Source of the DNA: Gracilariopsis chorda
Lineage: Eukaryota; Rhodophyta; Florideophyceae; Gracilariales; Gracilariaceae
Reading direction: 5' to 3'
DNA: 64,000 bases
NCBI GenBank assembly: GCA_003194525.1
Contig: NBIV01000050.1
Location: 186,001 to 250,000 of the forward strand
Part shown: piece by piece, positions 34,086 through 43,465 of the stretch
Layout: the number at the start of each line of letters is the position of its first letter
Position numbering within the stretch: the first letter of the stretch is position 1
Program-made: the position numbers and the translations under genes
The notes under the pieces: model-generated
Seen by the model: only the letters and a program-made list of their open reading frames with translations
The model's database searches: none
What the model was told of the DNA's origin: nothing

Positions 34086-37000
34086 GTGTTGCGTCGCCCG
34101 TGGATACGGAGTAAAAATCCCCGGATTCCCGGTAGAGTCTTGGTCTTGGCCAAGCGCAATTATAAGGTCTATGCCGACCTTGGCCTTGACCCCCAGTTTA
34201 TGGTGAGGTTTCTCACCGTCCTGGACACAGGTGCAGGCCCCAACCTTGTCGTGGAATCATTGTTACCCCCGCTTGTGCGGTCGCGTATCCGCTCTGACGG
34301 GGTCCCCGACATTTCGGATGCGAACAACAATCCGTTACAAACGGTGGGCACAGTGGACCTCGTCGTGAGACTTGGTACATCTGTGGTGAAGTTGGACTTC
34401 ATCGTTTGCCGTTCACTGGCAGCACCAGTCATACTGGGATGTGATTACTGCGACAGATTTGTCGACGCAATCAGGCCCCGCCTCAGGCGTGTAGAACTTG
34501 ACGACGGATCGTCGGTTCCGATTGTTCGCCGCCCGCCAAAGCGGTCCTCTCGGAAACAAGTTCCGCTCCCTGCTGCGCAGGAACCACCGCCCGCGTCCCG
34601 CGAGTCCACCAAGCTCCGCGTCGCTGCCTCGGTTTCTATACCGGCTGAGTCCCAAGTCTGGGTACAGGTAAATTCCCGTCAACACGGTCTTCGGGTTATA
34701 CAACCCCTCGCCTCGTTGTACGAGAAATCCCAGCTGGCGCTGGCTAATGGAATTGTCTCCATTTCCCCGGATGTTCCTTTCCGGATATTGGTTGCCAACC
34801 TTGGCAAACACCCCCAGTATCTGGTCAAACACCAAGTAATTGGGAGTGTAACCCCCCATCCTATGGGAATGCTGCCAACGAAGATGACAGCCGCCGATGT
34901 ACTCGGAGTTACCACCTCTTCTGAGGAGTTCACCCCGCCGTCCGAAGACGTCAAGTCTAAGGAGGGGGAGGAAACCGCTACTTCAGCGTCGAACATACCG
35001 AGTAACTCGGAATTGCGAACCACACCTGTTCCACAGGACAATGCTCCACCGAGCAATGACCGGATTGATCCGGAAAAAGCACTTGAAGCGCTGGACTTCA
35101 GCCACGTGCCAGAGTCGCACCGCGACAAACTCCGTACTATGTTACGGGAATTCACCACAATGTGGGATGGCTCGCTTGGCGAGATTGATGAAACGGAACA
35201 CCGGATCGATTTAATCCCCGGTGCGCGACCGGTTGCACAACCCCCTTACAGGGCAGGTCCGAAAGCTCGGGAAGAGGAGCAGTCCCAGGTGGACAAGATG
35301 CTCCGCGCAGGTGTGATTGAGCCCGCTCAATCGCCCTGGGCATCCCCAGTTGTACTGGCTTTAAAGGCTGACGGAACCTGGAGGTTCTGTGTCGACTACC
35401 GCCGGCTCAATGCCGTGACTGTTAGGGACACGTACCCCATCCCTCGTATGGACGAGTGCATTGACTCCCTTGGAGACGCCACCGTGTTCACGGCCCTTGA
35501 TGCCAATTGGGGATATTGGCAAGTACCTGTCAGACAGGAGGATCGCGACAAAACCGCATTCACCTGCCATGCAGGAACGTACCGCTTCAAGCGGATGCCA
35601 TTTGGGTTAACCAACGCCCCCGCCACCTTTCAGCGTGCAGTAGATATTCTACTCAACCGCTTTAAGTGGCGGAGTTGTCTGGTCTACCTTGATGATATTA
35701 TCATCTTCTCCAACTCGTTGGACGACCATCTCACTCACGTCCGAGACGTGCTGACCGTACTCCGCGATGCGGGAATTACCCTCAAGTTGAGGAAATGCGA
35801 GTTTTTCACAGATACTGTGAAGTATCTGGGTCACATTATCCGTCCTGGACGGTTAGCGATCGAGAAAGCTCGAGTCAAATCCCTCGTTGAGGCGAAAGAA
35901 CCCCGTACTCAAACGGAGCTGCGCTCCTTTCTGGGGCTGGTCAACGTCTATCGACGGTTTATCCCGAACTTTTCGGATACTGCAGCGCCCCTGAACGCGT
36001 TGTTGCGAAAGGGGAACCCCCCAAAACTGGGAACATTTACGCCCGAGCAATCGGAAGCTTTTAACTCCTTAAAGGAGGCTGTCACATCAGCACCAATCCT
36101 ACATCTCCCAAAACTTGGGTTGCCATACTCCGTAGATACGGACTCGAGCGACTACCAAGTCGGGTGTGCTCTCTTTCAAACCACCCCCGAGGGGGAACGA
36201 CATCCAATTGGTTATTGGTCACGTTCGCTCAATGTTCATGAGCGGAACTACTCCGTATCGGAGAAAGAGTGCCTCGCCGTCGTATGGGCGATGACCACTC
36301 TGCGCCCCTACCTTATGGGAATTCACTTCACCGTGTACACGGATCATTCCTCATTGAGGTGGTTGATGAATATCTCCGACCCGTCGGGACGCCTCATGCG
36401 CTGGAGACTCCGCCTCGCGGAATATGACTTTCAAGTCATTTATAAAAAGGGTGCGCAGAACACTCAGGCCGACGCTTTATCGCGGTTACCCACAAGTGGG
36501 GAAGCACTCCCAACGGAGGATGATGAAGTCCCATGCTTCATGGCTATAGACCCGGATGATCCGGAACATGCCGTCGAGGCTAGGCCAGAAACCTGGGACG
36601 AGGATGCTGATTTTGACGAACTAATCGCATCGCGAGATAAATCTGAGAACCCGTTACCGGGAAACTTTGTACCGGTATCACCGGAAGAAATGATCCGAGA
36701 ACAATTCGGCGACCCATTCTGTACGAGAATTCGTGCCCGTATCAACGGTGGTGAAGATCTCCCTTTCGGGGTAAACGACAAAGGCTACCTCGTAAGAAAG
36801 GTCGAAGCCCGCCCACAGATTGTGGTACCACATTCCCTGCAATCGCGGGTGTTACATCTATCACACTACGCCCCCATTGGAGGTCACCCAGGTGGGAGGA
36901 AACTCTACCTAACCCTGCGAAGGGATTTCTATTGGCCCGCAATGGCGGTGGATTGCTACGCAACTGTGCGGTTTTGTAGCGAATGCGCGAAGAATCGCGT

Positions 37001-39530
37001 CAAACTCCGCAAAAATGCGAAGAAGATGAAACTATTCCCCGCAAGGGCGCCGCTCGAGTTTATTGCGATCGATATTCTCGGACCATTACTCACCACGAAA
37101 CGTGGAAACAAGTTTCTACTTGTCATTACCGACCGCTTTTCTAAGCTGGTACGGACTGTCCCTCTTCGGAGGATAACCGCTCTCACGGTGGCCCAGGCTC
37201 TGGTGACGCACTGGATTTTTGTCTACGGTCCCCCTGTAGAGGTGCTCTCTGACAACGGGAAGCAGTTCGTGAGCAAGTTCTTCCAGGATGTTTGTCGCAT
37301 CCTGGATGTCAAGAACTTGTTCACGACTACCTACCACCCCCAGTGTAATGGGCAAGTTGAACGGTTTAACCGGACGTTACTCGCGGCGTTACGTTCCCAC
37401 GTCGCTGACCACCCAGCGAATTGGGATCTCTACGCTGATGCGGTAACCTACGCGTACAATACGCAGGTACACCGGACTACCGGAGTTTCGCCATTCGAGT
37501 TAGTTCTATCTAGAACACCCCCGCCTGTGGCGCTGGAACCCCAAGCTACCTTGGACAATTTCCCATCTGTGGGTATCTACCGGCAGCAATGGAAGCGATG
37601 GCTTTCCAAGCTGGTCCCCGCTGCGCGGAAGTCTATGGCACGGGCCCAAGCCGCTTACAAGCGGGATTTTGACGCTCGCGTGCGAGGAAAACCATCCCCG
37701 ATTCGGGCAAATAACTACGTCTTCATCAGGAAGGAATACTACAACCCGGAACGGGAGAAGCGTCACAAACTCTCGCCTGTGGCGGATGGACCCTTCAAGG
37801 TGATCTCTGTTAACACCGACACTGTCGTGGTAGAGATGGGGGACACGCACGAACGGATTTCCCGTGATCGTGTTGTCCTCGCCCCTCCTCCCTCGTCAGA
37901 GGTAGTCCTGGATCCAGGCAACCCCGTTTCTACGGACTCCGCTACACCGGAACAATCCGGGAGTACTAGACCTACGGTACTACCACACCCCAGCCGGGGA
38001 CTCTCAGACCTACCGACTCTGTCGGACTCACCGGCTCAGCCGGGTAATTCGGGCCCCTCAGCGCCCGCCCCTACCACGTCTGCCCCACTGGCGCGCATCT
38101 ATACCCGCCAGGCGGGGAATGTTATCCCTTATCCCGCCGCTCCGTCTAAGGAGGGGGAGGAGAACACTCGTTTTCGAGGAACGATATCACCGTCGCAACG
38201 GGAAACACACCGTAACATACGGAACACTGACCGTGGAGCACGGAGTATGTCACGCGACACTAATCCCCCGTTCCCGGGCAGTGCTGTGCAACAGGAACCA
38301 GACGCACAGGCCCTGCAAAAGCGGCAAATACACCGTTTGTCCCGGGAAAACGAGAAGCCTCACTCCAATACCGCAGCAGCGGAAAGGCAATCGCCCGATG
38401 CCTCGAAGCCGCCGTTGGCGGAAGTCCCCGCGGAAGCGGTTCAATCAGGTCGATCAGACCCGCGCCCGGCGGAGAAGGGGCGCCCAGATACGCCGGCCTC
38501 ACAGGGGAATACCCATACCCCTCTTGGGGAAAAAGGCGGCCAAGCTGCAGTCGAAGCTTTAAGCCCTGGCTCGCAAGCACCGGAAACGCCTCCCGTCGTT
38601 GACGGAATCAAAGCCCCCGCTACGGGGAATAATTTGCGCCAACCCCCGCATCGCTGCGGCGAAGAACCGAGGAACTCGGGAATAACGCGCGCCATCGCAC
38701 GCTCGAAACCGGTCGTACCGGACGCTGCTCCTCCTCACGGAGATGGTGCACTGCGCTCAGCGGCAATTCCCCTGAAAAGGGTGTCATCGGCACCTGCCCG
38801 GAACCCCCCAGAGGGGAATTTTGACCAAAATACCGGTGTACCGGAGTTAGCCCCAGGCAACCCGTCAGTAGCCGGGGACACCACGGCATCGCCGGAACGT
38901 ATGGTGCAGAACGCTCGTGCGCCTGGCAGGGAGGCGGTTTGCCACCCAATCACCGTGTCGCACGGGACCCCCCAGGGGATTGTGGAAATGCCGATCCCGC
39001 AGGAGCGGTCATCTTCCCGCAAACTCGCGGTTCGTGCGCTCAACCGCGAAGGCGGAACCCAAGTCCCCCGCCGACTGGCGGCCCGCCCGGCCTACCGTGA
39101 AGACGGAAACAACGACACCCCTCTGGGGAACGACTTGCCGGTGAAAACCGTGGCACCACACACCCTCTTGAGGGATATTTTCCCGCATGAGCAGCGGCCA
39201 CTAGGACAGCGCACGGCAACGTCGGAGTTATCGCCGAACACCCTGCTAAGGGACATTATACCGCACCGCGGGCAACCCTCGCCAGGGATTACAACCACCA
39301 CCCTGCACGGCCGGCAGGTCTACGAACGAGAGTTCGTAGTAGACCGACTTGTCGGACACACCTGGGACCAGGATGGTATTCTACAATACCGCGTCCGCTG
39401 GTACGGGTACGACCCCAGTGGGGATACGTGGGAGCCAATGGAACACCTCCCACGGTCGCAGGTCGTGCGATACCACCGTCAAACGGGAACTGCAGCTCCA
39501 GCCACGCTGGTAAATGCCCAAGTTGGGTAA
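34086..39530 (+). CDS. pol: Gypsy Pol polyprotein, 1814 codons, with C-terminal chromodomain
   Basis: Domains in order: retropepsin with DTG at about 47-49; reverse transcriptase about 380-560 with YLDD at about 533-536; RNase H about 680-800 (TDSSDYQ, YSVSEKECLAVVWAM); integrase HHCC zinc finger about 920-960; integrase catalytic core with AIDILGPL, SDNGKQF and GQVERF at about 993, 1055 and 1088; integrase C-terminal RKEYYNPEREKRHKLSP; a linker of about 470 residues rich in P, S, T, G and R; and a chromodomain at about 1744-1800 (REFVVDRLVGH...YRVRWYGYDPSGDTWEP). The chromodomain marks it as a chromovirus-type element that targets histone marks. The open frame begins without an ATG, so its translation mode is not evident. 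Confidence 0.95.
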   Translation: MLRRPWIRSKNPRIPGRVLVLAKRNYKVYADLGLDPQFMVRFLTVLDTGAGPNLVVESLLPPLVRSRIRSDGVPDISDANNNPLQTVGTVDLVVRLGTSVVKLDFIVCRSLAAPVILGCDYCDRFVDAIRPRLRRVELDDGSSVPIVRRPPKRSSRKQVPLPAAQEPPPASRESTKLRVAASVSIPAESQVWVQVNSRQHGLRVIQPLASLYEKSQLALANGIVSISPDVPFRILVANLGKHPQYLVKHQVIGSVTPHPMGMLPTKMTAADVLGVTTSSEEFTPPSEDVKSKEGEETATSASNIPSNSELRTTPVPQDNAPPSNDRIDPEKALEALDFSHVPESHRDKLRTMLREFTTMWDGSLGEIDETEHRIDLIPGARPVAQPPYRAGPKAREEEQSQVDKMLRAGVIEPAQSPWASPVVLALKADGTWRFCVDYRRLNAVTVRDTYPIPRMDECIDSLGDATVFTALDANWGYWQVPVRQEDRDKTAFTCHAGTYRFKRMPFGLTNAPATFQRAVDILLNRFKWRSCLVYLDDIIIFSNSLDDHLTHVRDVLTVLRDAGITLKLRKCEFFTDTVKYLGHIIRPGRLAIEKARVKSLVEAKEPRTQTELRSFLGLVNVYRRFIPNFSDTAAPLNALLRKGNPPKLGTFTPEQSEAFNSLKEAVTSAPILHLPKLGLPYSVDTDSSDYQVGCALFQTTPEGERHPIGYWSRSLNVHERNYSVSEKECLAVVWAMTTLRPYLMGIHFTVYTDHSSLRWLMNISDPSGRLMRWRLRLAEYDFQVIYKKGAQNTQADALSRLPTSGEALPTEDDEVPCFMAIDPDDPEHAVEARPETWDEDADFDELIASRDKSENPLPGNFVPVSPEEMIREQFGDPFCTRIRARINGGEDLPFGVNDKGYLVRKVEARPQIVVPHSLQSRVLHLSHYAPIGGHPGGRKLYLTLRRDFYWPAMAVDCYATVRFCSECAKNRVKLRKNAKKMKLFPARAPLEFIAIDILGPLLTTKRGNKFLLVITDRFSKLVRTVPLRRITALTVAQALVTHWIFVYGPPVEVLSDNGKQFVSKFFQDVCRILDVKNLFTTTYHPQCNGQVERFNRTLLAALRSHVADHPANWDLYADAVTYAYNTQVHRTTGVSPFELVLSRTPPPVALEPQATLDNFPSVGIYRQQWKRWLSKLVPAARKSMARAQAAYKRDFDARVRGKPSPIRANNYVFIRKEYYNPEREKRHKLSPVADGPFKVISVNTDTVVVEMGDTHERISRDRVVLAPPPSSEVVLDPGNPVSTDSATPEQSGSTRPTVLPHPSRGLSDLPTLSDSPAQPGNSGPSAPAPTTSAPLARIYTRQAGNVIPYPAAPSKEGEENTRFRGTISPSQRETHRNIRNTDRGARSMSRDTNPPFPGSAVQQEPDAQALQKRQIHRLSRENEKPHSNTAAAERQSPDASKPPLAEVPAEAVQSGRSDPRPAEKGRPDTPASQGNTHTPLGEKGGQAAVEALSPGSQAPETPPVVDGIKAPATGNNLRQPPHRCGEEPRNSGITRAIARSKPVVPDAAPPHGDGALRSAAIPLKRVSSAPARNPPEGNFDQNTGVPELAPGNPSVAGDTTASPERMVQNARAPGREAVCHPITVSHGTPQGIVEMPIPQERSSSRKLAVRALNREGGTQVPRRLAARPAYREDGNNDTPLGNDLPVKTVAPHTLLRDIFPHEQRPLGQRTATSELSPNTLLRDIIPHRGQPSPGITTTTLHGRQVYEREFVVDRLVGHTWDQDGILQYRVRWYGYDPSGDTWEPMEHLPRSQVVRYHRQTGTAAPATLVNAQVG

Positions 39531-39721
39531 CGTTGCCGCGCGAGCGGAGAGCGAAAGGAAAGGATAACAAGACAAGGTCCGTCGAAGACGGGGAACTCAA
39601 CCGAGAAGCACCGTTCTAAACGGGAAAGTTTATTCAAGGGAGCAGCTAGCTCCCCACAATACTACACTACACTAACTGGCATAGCCAGGGAAAGAAGAAC
39701 CAGGAAACTGGACTAGAGGTT

Positions 39722-41509
39722 TCACTCACCCCCATCGTCCGGGGCGTAACCCCCAGCAAGGCGGTAGGCCAACGCGTCCGCCATGGTGGTGACATCCCCC
39801 GATACCTCGGCAGCGCTAAGACCGGCACCCCGGAGGAAACGTGCGATGATTTCGTTTTCATTCGCCGTCACCCCGCTGGGAATAGAAGGTCCGGCACTTG
39901 CCGTTGAAGGGTCAGCAGCCGGCTCGGCCGGAGATACCCCCTCTGGGAAAGCTTCCGCGCTAGCGCCGGTTTCCTCTACGTCCATCTCCCCGGGTTCTTC
40001 CGGTTCGTTATCGACCATTGGGTCATCCCCGCCGTATGCGCGGTAGTAGTCGTCAGAATCGACGTACCCCACCGGGTGGTCTTCCGGCACATGCCGGGGC
40101 GTATCGCGAAGCTCTCGCGCCTCCTCGGAGGAAATTTCCCGGAACTCCCAGGGGTCGAAGTAGATAAAATCCCCCGCAAGGGCGGTGTTTCTACCGAGTC
40201 CCGGACCACCGGTGTTACCGCTGCCGCCATCCAGACGACCGCTTTGCTCCAGCGGGACCTCACTCCAGCTAACGCTGTCGATGTACCCAAGTAATTGGAG
40301 GACCTCTTCATTGTTGGCCTGGCCCCCAAGGGGGATGCGAAGATCCAGGTTTCGGATCGCTGCCCGCACACGCGGTTGAAGGAACCAGAGACGATACTGG
40401 TCGTACGCCTCGTAGAGGATATAAGCCGCACTGCGGGCCGCCCACTCCGTAACCACTACGGACCACAACCCCGACCGGGGATCCTGCATGAGCAGCGAAC
40501 CGAGGTACGTAAGTACCGGCGGGAGTTCTATGTAGCACCCCCGGCAGGCTTCATGGAAGCGCCACCACTCGGGGAGTGCTACATACCGACCTAGTCGGTG
40601 AGGCGGCGCAATCCGCTCTATCTCCACGTTCTGATACGGGATAAAGTACCCGAATCGGGATCGCCAACGCCGCTCGTAGCGGATGGAGTTTTGGAGAAAG
40701 TTGGACCGGTATTGCCGGGGAAGGTACCTGAACTCCGCCCGAATAATCGGTCGCTCCCAGCAAAGGGCCTCTTGCCGCGCTGCGGGGAAATTCCTCCAAG
40801 CGAGGGTCTCGAGGCGGAACAGGTTCTCGCCGTACCCAATCTCCCCGCGAGTGCGGAAGTAGCTAACGTCGAAGCCAAACTCCGGTGGGACCGGTACATC
40901 GAATGGAGCCCGGCTCTGCCGTTGGTACGCCATCCGCGTCAACGCGGTCTGCGCCGCAGCGACGGTCTCGCCCGAGTTTCTTCGGAGGTGGTGACGCGGA
41001 ATCGCAATCCGGTGACGCCAATCCCACGATGTGGTGACTGCTCTGGGCAGATCCCCCGGAAGGGTGTCTGAACCATCCGCATAAGCGGTGACCAACCCCT
41101 CATTGAGGACAGCGACCGGGTGAAACCACGGGGCAAGGCGCAGGCGCGACGCGTGATTCCGATTCATCGGGTTGAGCCCCACCAGGGTGTTGTAGGTTGG
41201 CCAGTTGGACACCGGAGTGGTTCCGGAGGACACCGCCGAAGGTGGTAGTGCGAAGGGATGGTCGGCTGCAGCAGCCATATTCCCCGGTTGTACCGGATTT
41301 CGATCGCCCTGAGGCAGGGGAACTGACCGGAAACCGGTGGTGTACCGCCCGAGAAGTCTCGGCGGTTGGCTGTGGCTGTTGATATGGTTGTCGTCGTTCA
41401 TTTGTCCCTTTTGGAGGGTGGCTGTTGTTGTCGTTTGTGTGCTTGCTGACTCTGGTGCAGAGGGATTTACCGGAGAACCGGAGACAAAGCACGCGCTTTT
41501 ATCACCCAT
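39722..41509 (-). CDS. Antisense 595-aa protein of the gypsy element, unknown function
   Basis: An uninterrupted minus-strand frame fills almost all the space between the pol stop (39530) and the 3' LTR (41566). It starts at ATG 41509, just 57 bp inside the LTR, and converges on pol. The plus strand across it has only short frames. The protein has a Ser/Thr/Pro-rich N-terminus, a central block of about residues 85-400 that looks folded (NWPTYNTLVGLNPMNRN, FRLETLAWRNFPAARQEALC, ALPEWWRFHEACRGCYIE; many W, Y, R), then an acidic tail (DPMVDNEPEEPGEMDVEE) and a final helical stretch (IARFLRGAGLSAAEV). I recognise no domain. Antisense extra genes at this position are known from some plant Tat/Ogre-lineage gypsy elements. 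Homology to those cannot be judged here. Confidence 0.75.
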   Translation of the reverse strand: MGDKSACFVSGSPVNPSAPESASTQTTTTATLQKGQMNDDNHINSHSQPPRLLGRYTTGFRSVPLPQGDRNPVQPGNMAAAADHPFALPPSAVSSGTTPVSNWPTYNTLVGLNPMNRNHASRLRLAPWFHPVAVLNEGLVTAYADGSDTLPGDLPRAVTTSWDWRHRIAIPRHHLRRNSGETVAAAQTALTRMAYQRQSRAPFDVPVPPEFGFDVSYFRTRGEIGYGENLFRLETLAWRNFPAARQEALCWERPIIRAEFRYLPRQYRSNFLQNSIRYERRWRSRFGYFIPYQNVEIERIAPPHRLGRYVALPEWWRFHEACRGCYIELPPVLTYLGSLLMQDPRSGLWSVVVTEWAARSAAYILYEAYDQYRLWFLQPRVRAAIRNLDLRIPLGGQANNEEVLQLLGYIDSVSWSEVPLEQSGRLDGGSGNTGGPGLGRNTALAGDFIYFDPWEFREISSEEARELRDTPRHVPEDHPVGYVDSDDYYRAYGGDDPMVDNEPEEPGEMDVEETGASAEAFPEGVSPAEPAADPSTASAGPSIPSGVTANENEIIARFLRGAGLSAAEVSGDVTTMADALAYRLAGGYAPDDGGE

Positions 41510-41553
41510 TTTCGTCTGGGAATCCTCCGCGCCCGCGGTCGTTTTCCCGTCTT

Positions 41554-41562
41554 AAGGGGGGG
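41554..41562 (+). other. Gypsy polypurine tract
   Basis: AAGGGGGGG lies 3 nt before the 3' LTR start at 41566, the expected place for priming of plus-strand synthesis. Confidence 0.8.
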
Positions 41563-41565
41563 ATA

Positions 41566-42372
41566 TGAAGTGCAACGCCCTCAGGGAGGGATTCTGGGTA
41601 CTTGAACGCTTTCCCGATATTATCGGTTGTGTAGTGTGTATATGAACTACGCCCCACAATGGTGGGTATGGACACGTGGGACACGGTTTTGGGTCAATTG
41701 GCGGTTGGCCACAGTAGTGGATGTTGCCACGGAATGTGGAGTATTTTAGTTAATTTTATTTATTATTTTCACACCCATTTCTGGGAAGCTAGTACTTAGT
41801 GCGACGGCGCACTGCCGTCGCACCAGTAAACCTTCCCCAACAAGGGACCCCAACCTGGGGCATTGGCTCTGAGCTTTACCGCCTCCGCGTGTTCTCAACT
41901 CCTCCTTGGAGGGAAGCACCGTAGTGTACGGAAGTTCACCCCCCTTGCACATCTAAAGGAGACCCATCATTGGGAGTACTAATTGTTCCAATCATATTGG
42001 TGTTTCGCCCTGTATAGGGAGTCCTGTCCACCGGCATTGCCGTATCTACTCGTCGCTCTCGCGACCCACTCGTCCTTCCTCTTTCCCCTTTTTAGGGTAG
42101 CACCTCCCGCTATCCGCGGCCCTCGTGTGCGCATCCGCTCACACACCCCCACTTACGTGGAAACATACCTCTACTGAGGATCACGCCCCGCTCACGCGGA
42201 TACCGATTCTTCGCCTTCACCTCCCTGCGCGAGTCGCGACAGGTGTCCCTGGTCTTACAAACCGGCTTCGCCGTGACACCTCTGGGAGGGCTCTACCCAA
42301 CTGGGTTCACCTCGTGAGAGGAAGATCCCGGACGTCTTTCGGTGTTTTTCCCCTTTGGGGCATTGCACCACA
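41566..42372 (+). repeat. Gypsy 3' LTR
   Basis: 807 bp, identical to the 5' LTR except for about two substitutions by eye. GGAAT follows at 42373-42377. Confidence 0.96.
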
Positions 42373-42652
42373 GGAATTACGCAACGAAACAGTCCAGGAG
42401 GATAAAACTCAAATGTACCCCATCTCAATAGTAACGGACAGTTCGACTGCTATGTCGATCGTGAAGAATCCAAAGGTCTCGGACAGGAACAAACATATTG
42501 CTCTGAAATATCACCCCATAAAAGAGCTGCTCGAGACCAAGGTAATTGACGTGAAGTCAATAAGAACTGAAGTGCAAGCTGCCCACATATTCACTAAGCC
42601 TGTGGTCTTTGACACGCTCAAAAGACTGACGTTGCCTTGTGGCTTAATTTAA
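42373..42652 (+). other. Copia-2 3' end of RNase H
   Basis: Resumes the copia RNase H immediately after the gypsy element: VTDSSTAMSIVKNP, HIALKYHPIKELLE and the terminal motif AAHIFTKPVVFDTLKRL, the copia-type polyprotein end. Confidence 0.88.
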
Positions 42653-43465
42653 CAACACGACAACCTTGTAAGTATTATCTGAATGCATTAATGTATCACC
42701 ATCCTTGCTTCATTTCTATCTACCCGTTTTCAAAATAGATATATTGGTTTAAGTGTGATAAGTATTATACTTAGTAAGAGTATCATACCTTTTCCTGGAC
42801 TACAGATCTCAACACCCCCCACTCTTAATGATTTGCTCATGTATGACGGGGGTGTTATTGATTGACGGGAGGCGTTGCGCCAAAAACTCCCCTTGCTTGC
42901 CCCTTTCAGCGTGTCCAAAAACCTCTCTTGGCGCAACGCCTCCCTGGCATTCAAAAAATTCACCAGCAGCAAGCAGCAGCAGCATTAACAGCAGCAGCAA
43001 AGCTCAAACCTTATTGGCTGCTGCTGTTTGTTGACTGCCGCAGCTGCTAAGTGGCTGGCACTGCAGAAGTGCAAGCCACCCGCTGCACAGTGGCTGGCAC
43101 TGCAGTCATTTTGGCAGTGCCAGCCAATTACAATCCAGTGTACTCTCCATGCACAACTGCAGTGCCCGCCAATCACAATCGGGCGGGCGCTCAATTGGAA
43201 CTCTATTCCGTATTCACTGTCGGCGCCGAGGCCCTCATTGGTCTGCAGGCCATTTGCAAGCGTTAGCGAGCAAACGTTAGCGAGCAAAAGCGGCCTGCAT
43301 ATCCCCCAAAGCTACCCCTTTTCAGCGGCGCGCAGCGCCGCCCGCGGCCGAAGGCCGCCTCTACTTGTTTTTCCTATAAGGATTTGCTGTGGTATAGGTT
43401 TTGAACGGTGGTTACCAATCGTAGAAGTCGCAATCTGCGCTGAATGACTTGATTGCCAGGGACGG
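42653..43465. other. Copia-2 3' non-coding region with repeats
   Basis: No gene. It holds a large inverted repeat (42867-42944), a CAG-rich run at about 42961-43005, and a duplicated GTGGCTGGCACTGCAG block (about 43050 and 43090) whose second copy faces an inverted partner GCAGTGCCAGCC. Confidence 0.6.
42867..42944. repeat. Perfect 17-bp inverted repeat with 44-nt loop
   Basis: GGGAGGCGTTGCGCCAA (42867-42883) faces TTGGCGCAACGCCTCCC (42928-42944) without a mismatch. It would form a very stable hairpin in RNA. Perfection in an otherwise 11 %-diverged old element is notable. Confidence 0.92.

Larger units (their letters stand above)
30865..42372 (+). mobile_element. Full-length young Ty3/gypsy chromodomain element (chromovirus-like)
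   Basis: An 11.5-kb element inserted in the RNase H region of Copia-2, with a GGAAT target duplication (30860-30864, 42373-42377). Its two 807-bp LTRs differ at only about 2 positions by eye, so the insertion is very recent. Parts: 5' LTR, primer-binding site, gag, a separate zinc-knuckle frame, a 1814-codon pol with terminal chromodomain, an antisense 595-codon frame, polypurine tract, 3' LTR. It looks whole. The sequence is tiled with short inverted repeats. Confidence 0.96.

Noticed and set aside
38119-38949. Antisense and alternate frames of 100-150 codons inside the pol linker
   Set aside because: Low-complexity, GC-rich coding DNA full of inverted repeats opens other frames by composition.
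42961-43010. CAG-rich run as a possible polyglutamine gene
   Set aside because: It lies in the 3' non-coding part of Copia-2 between strong inverted repeats, and no long frame uses it.
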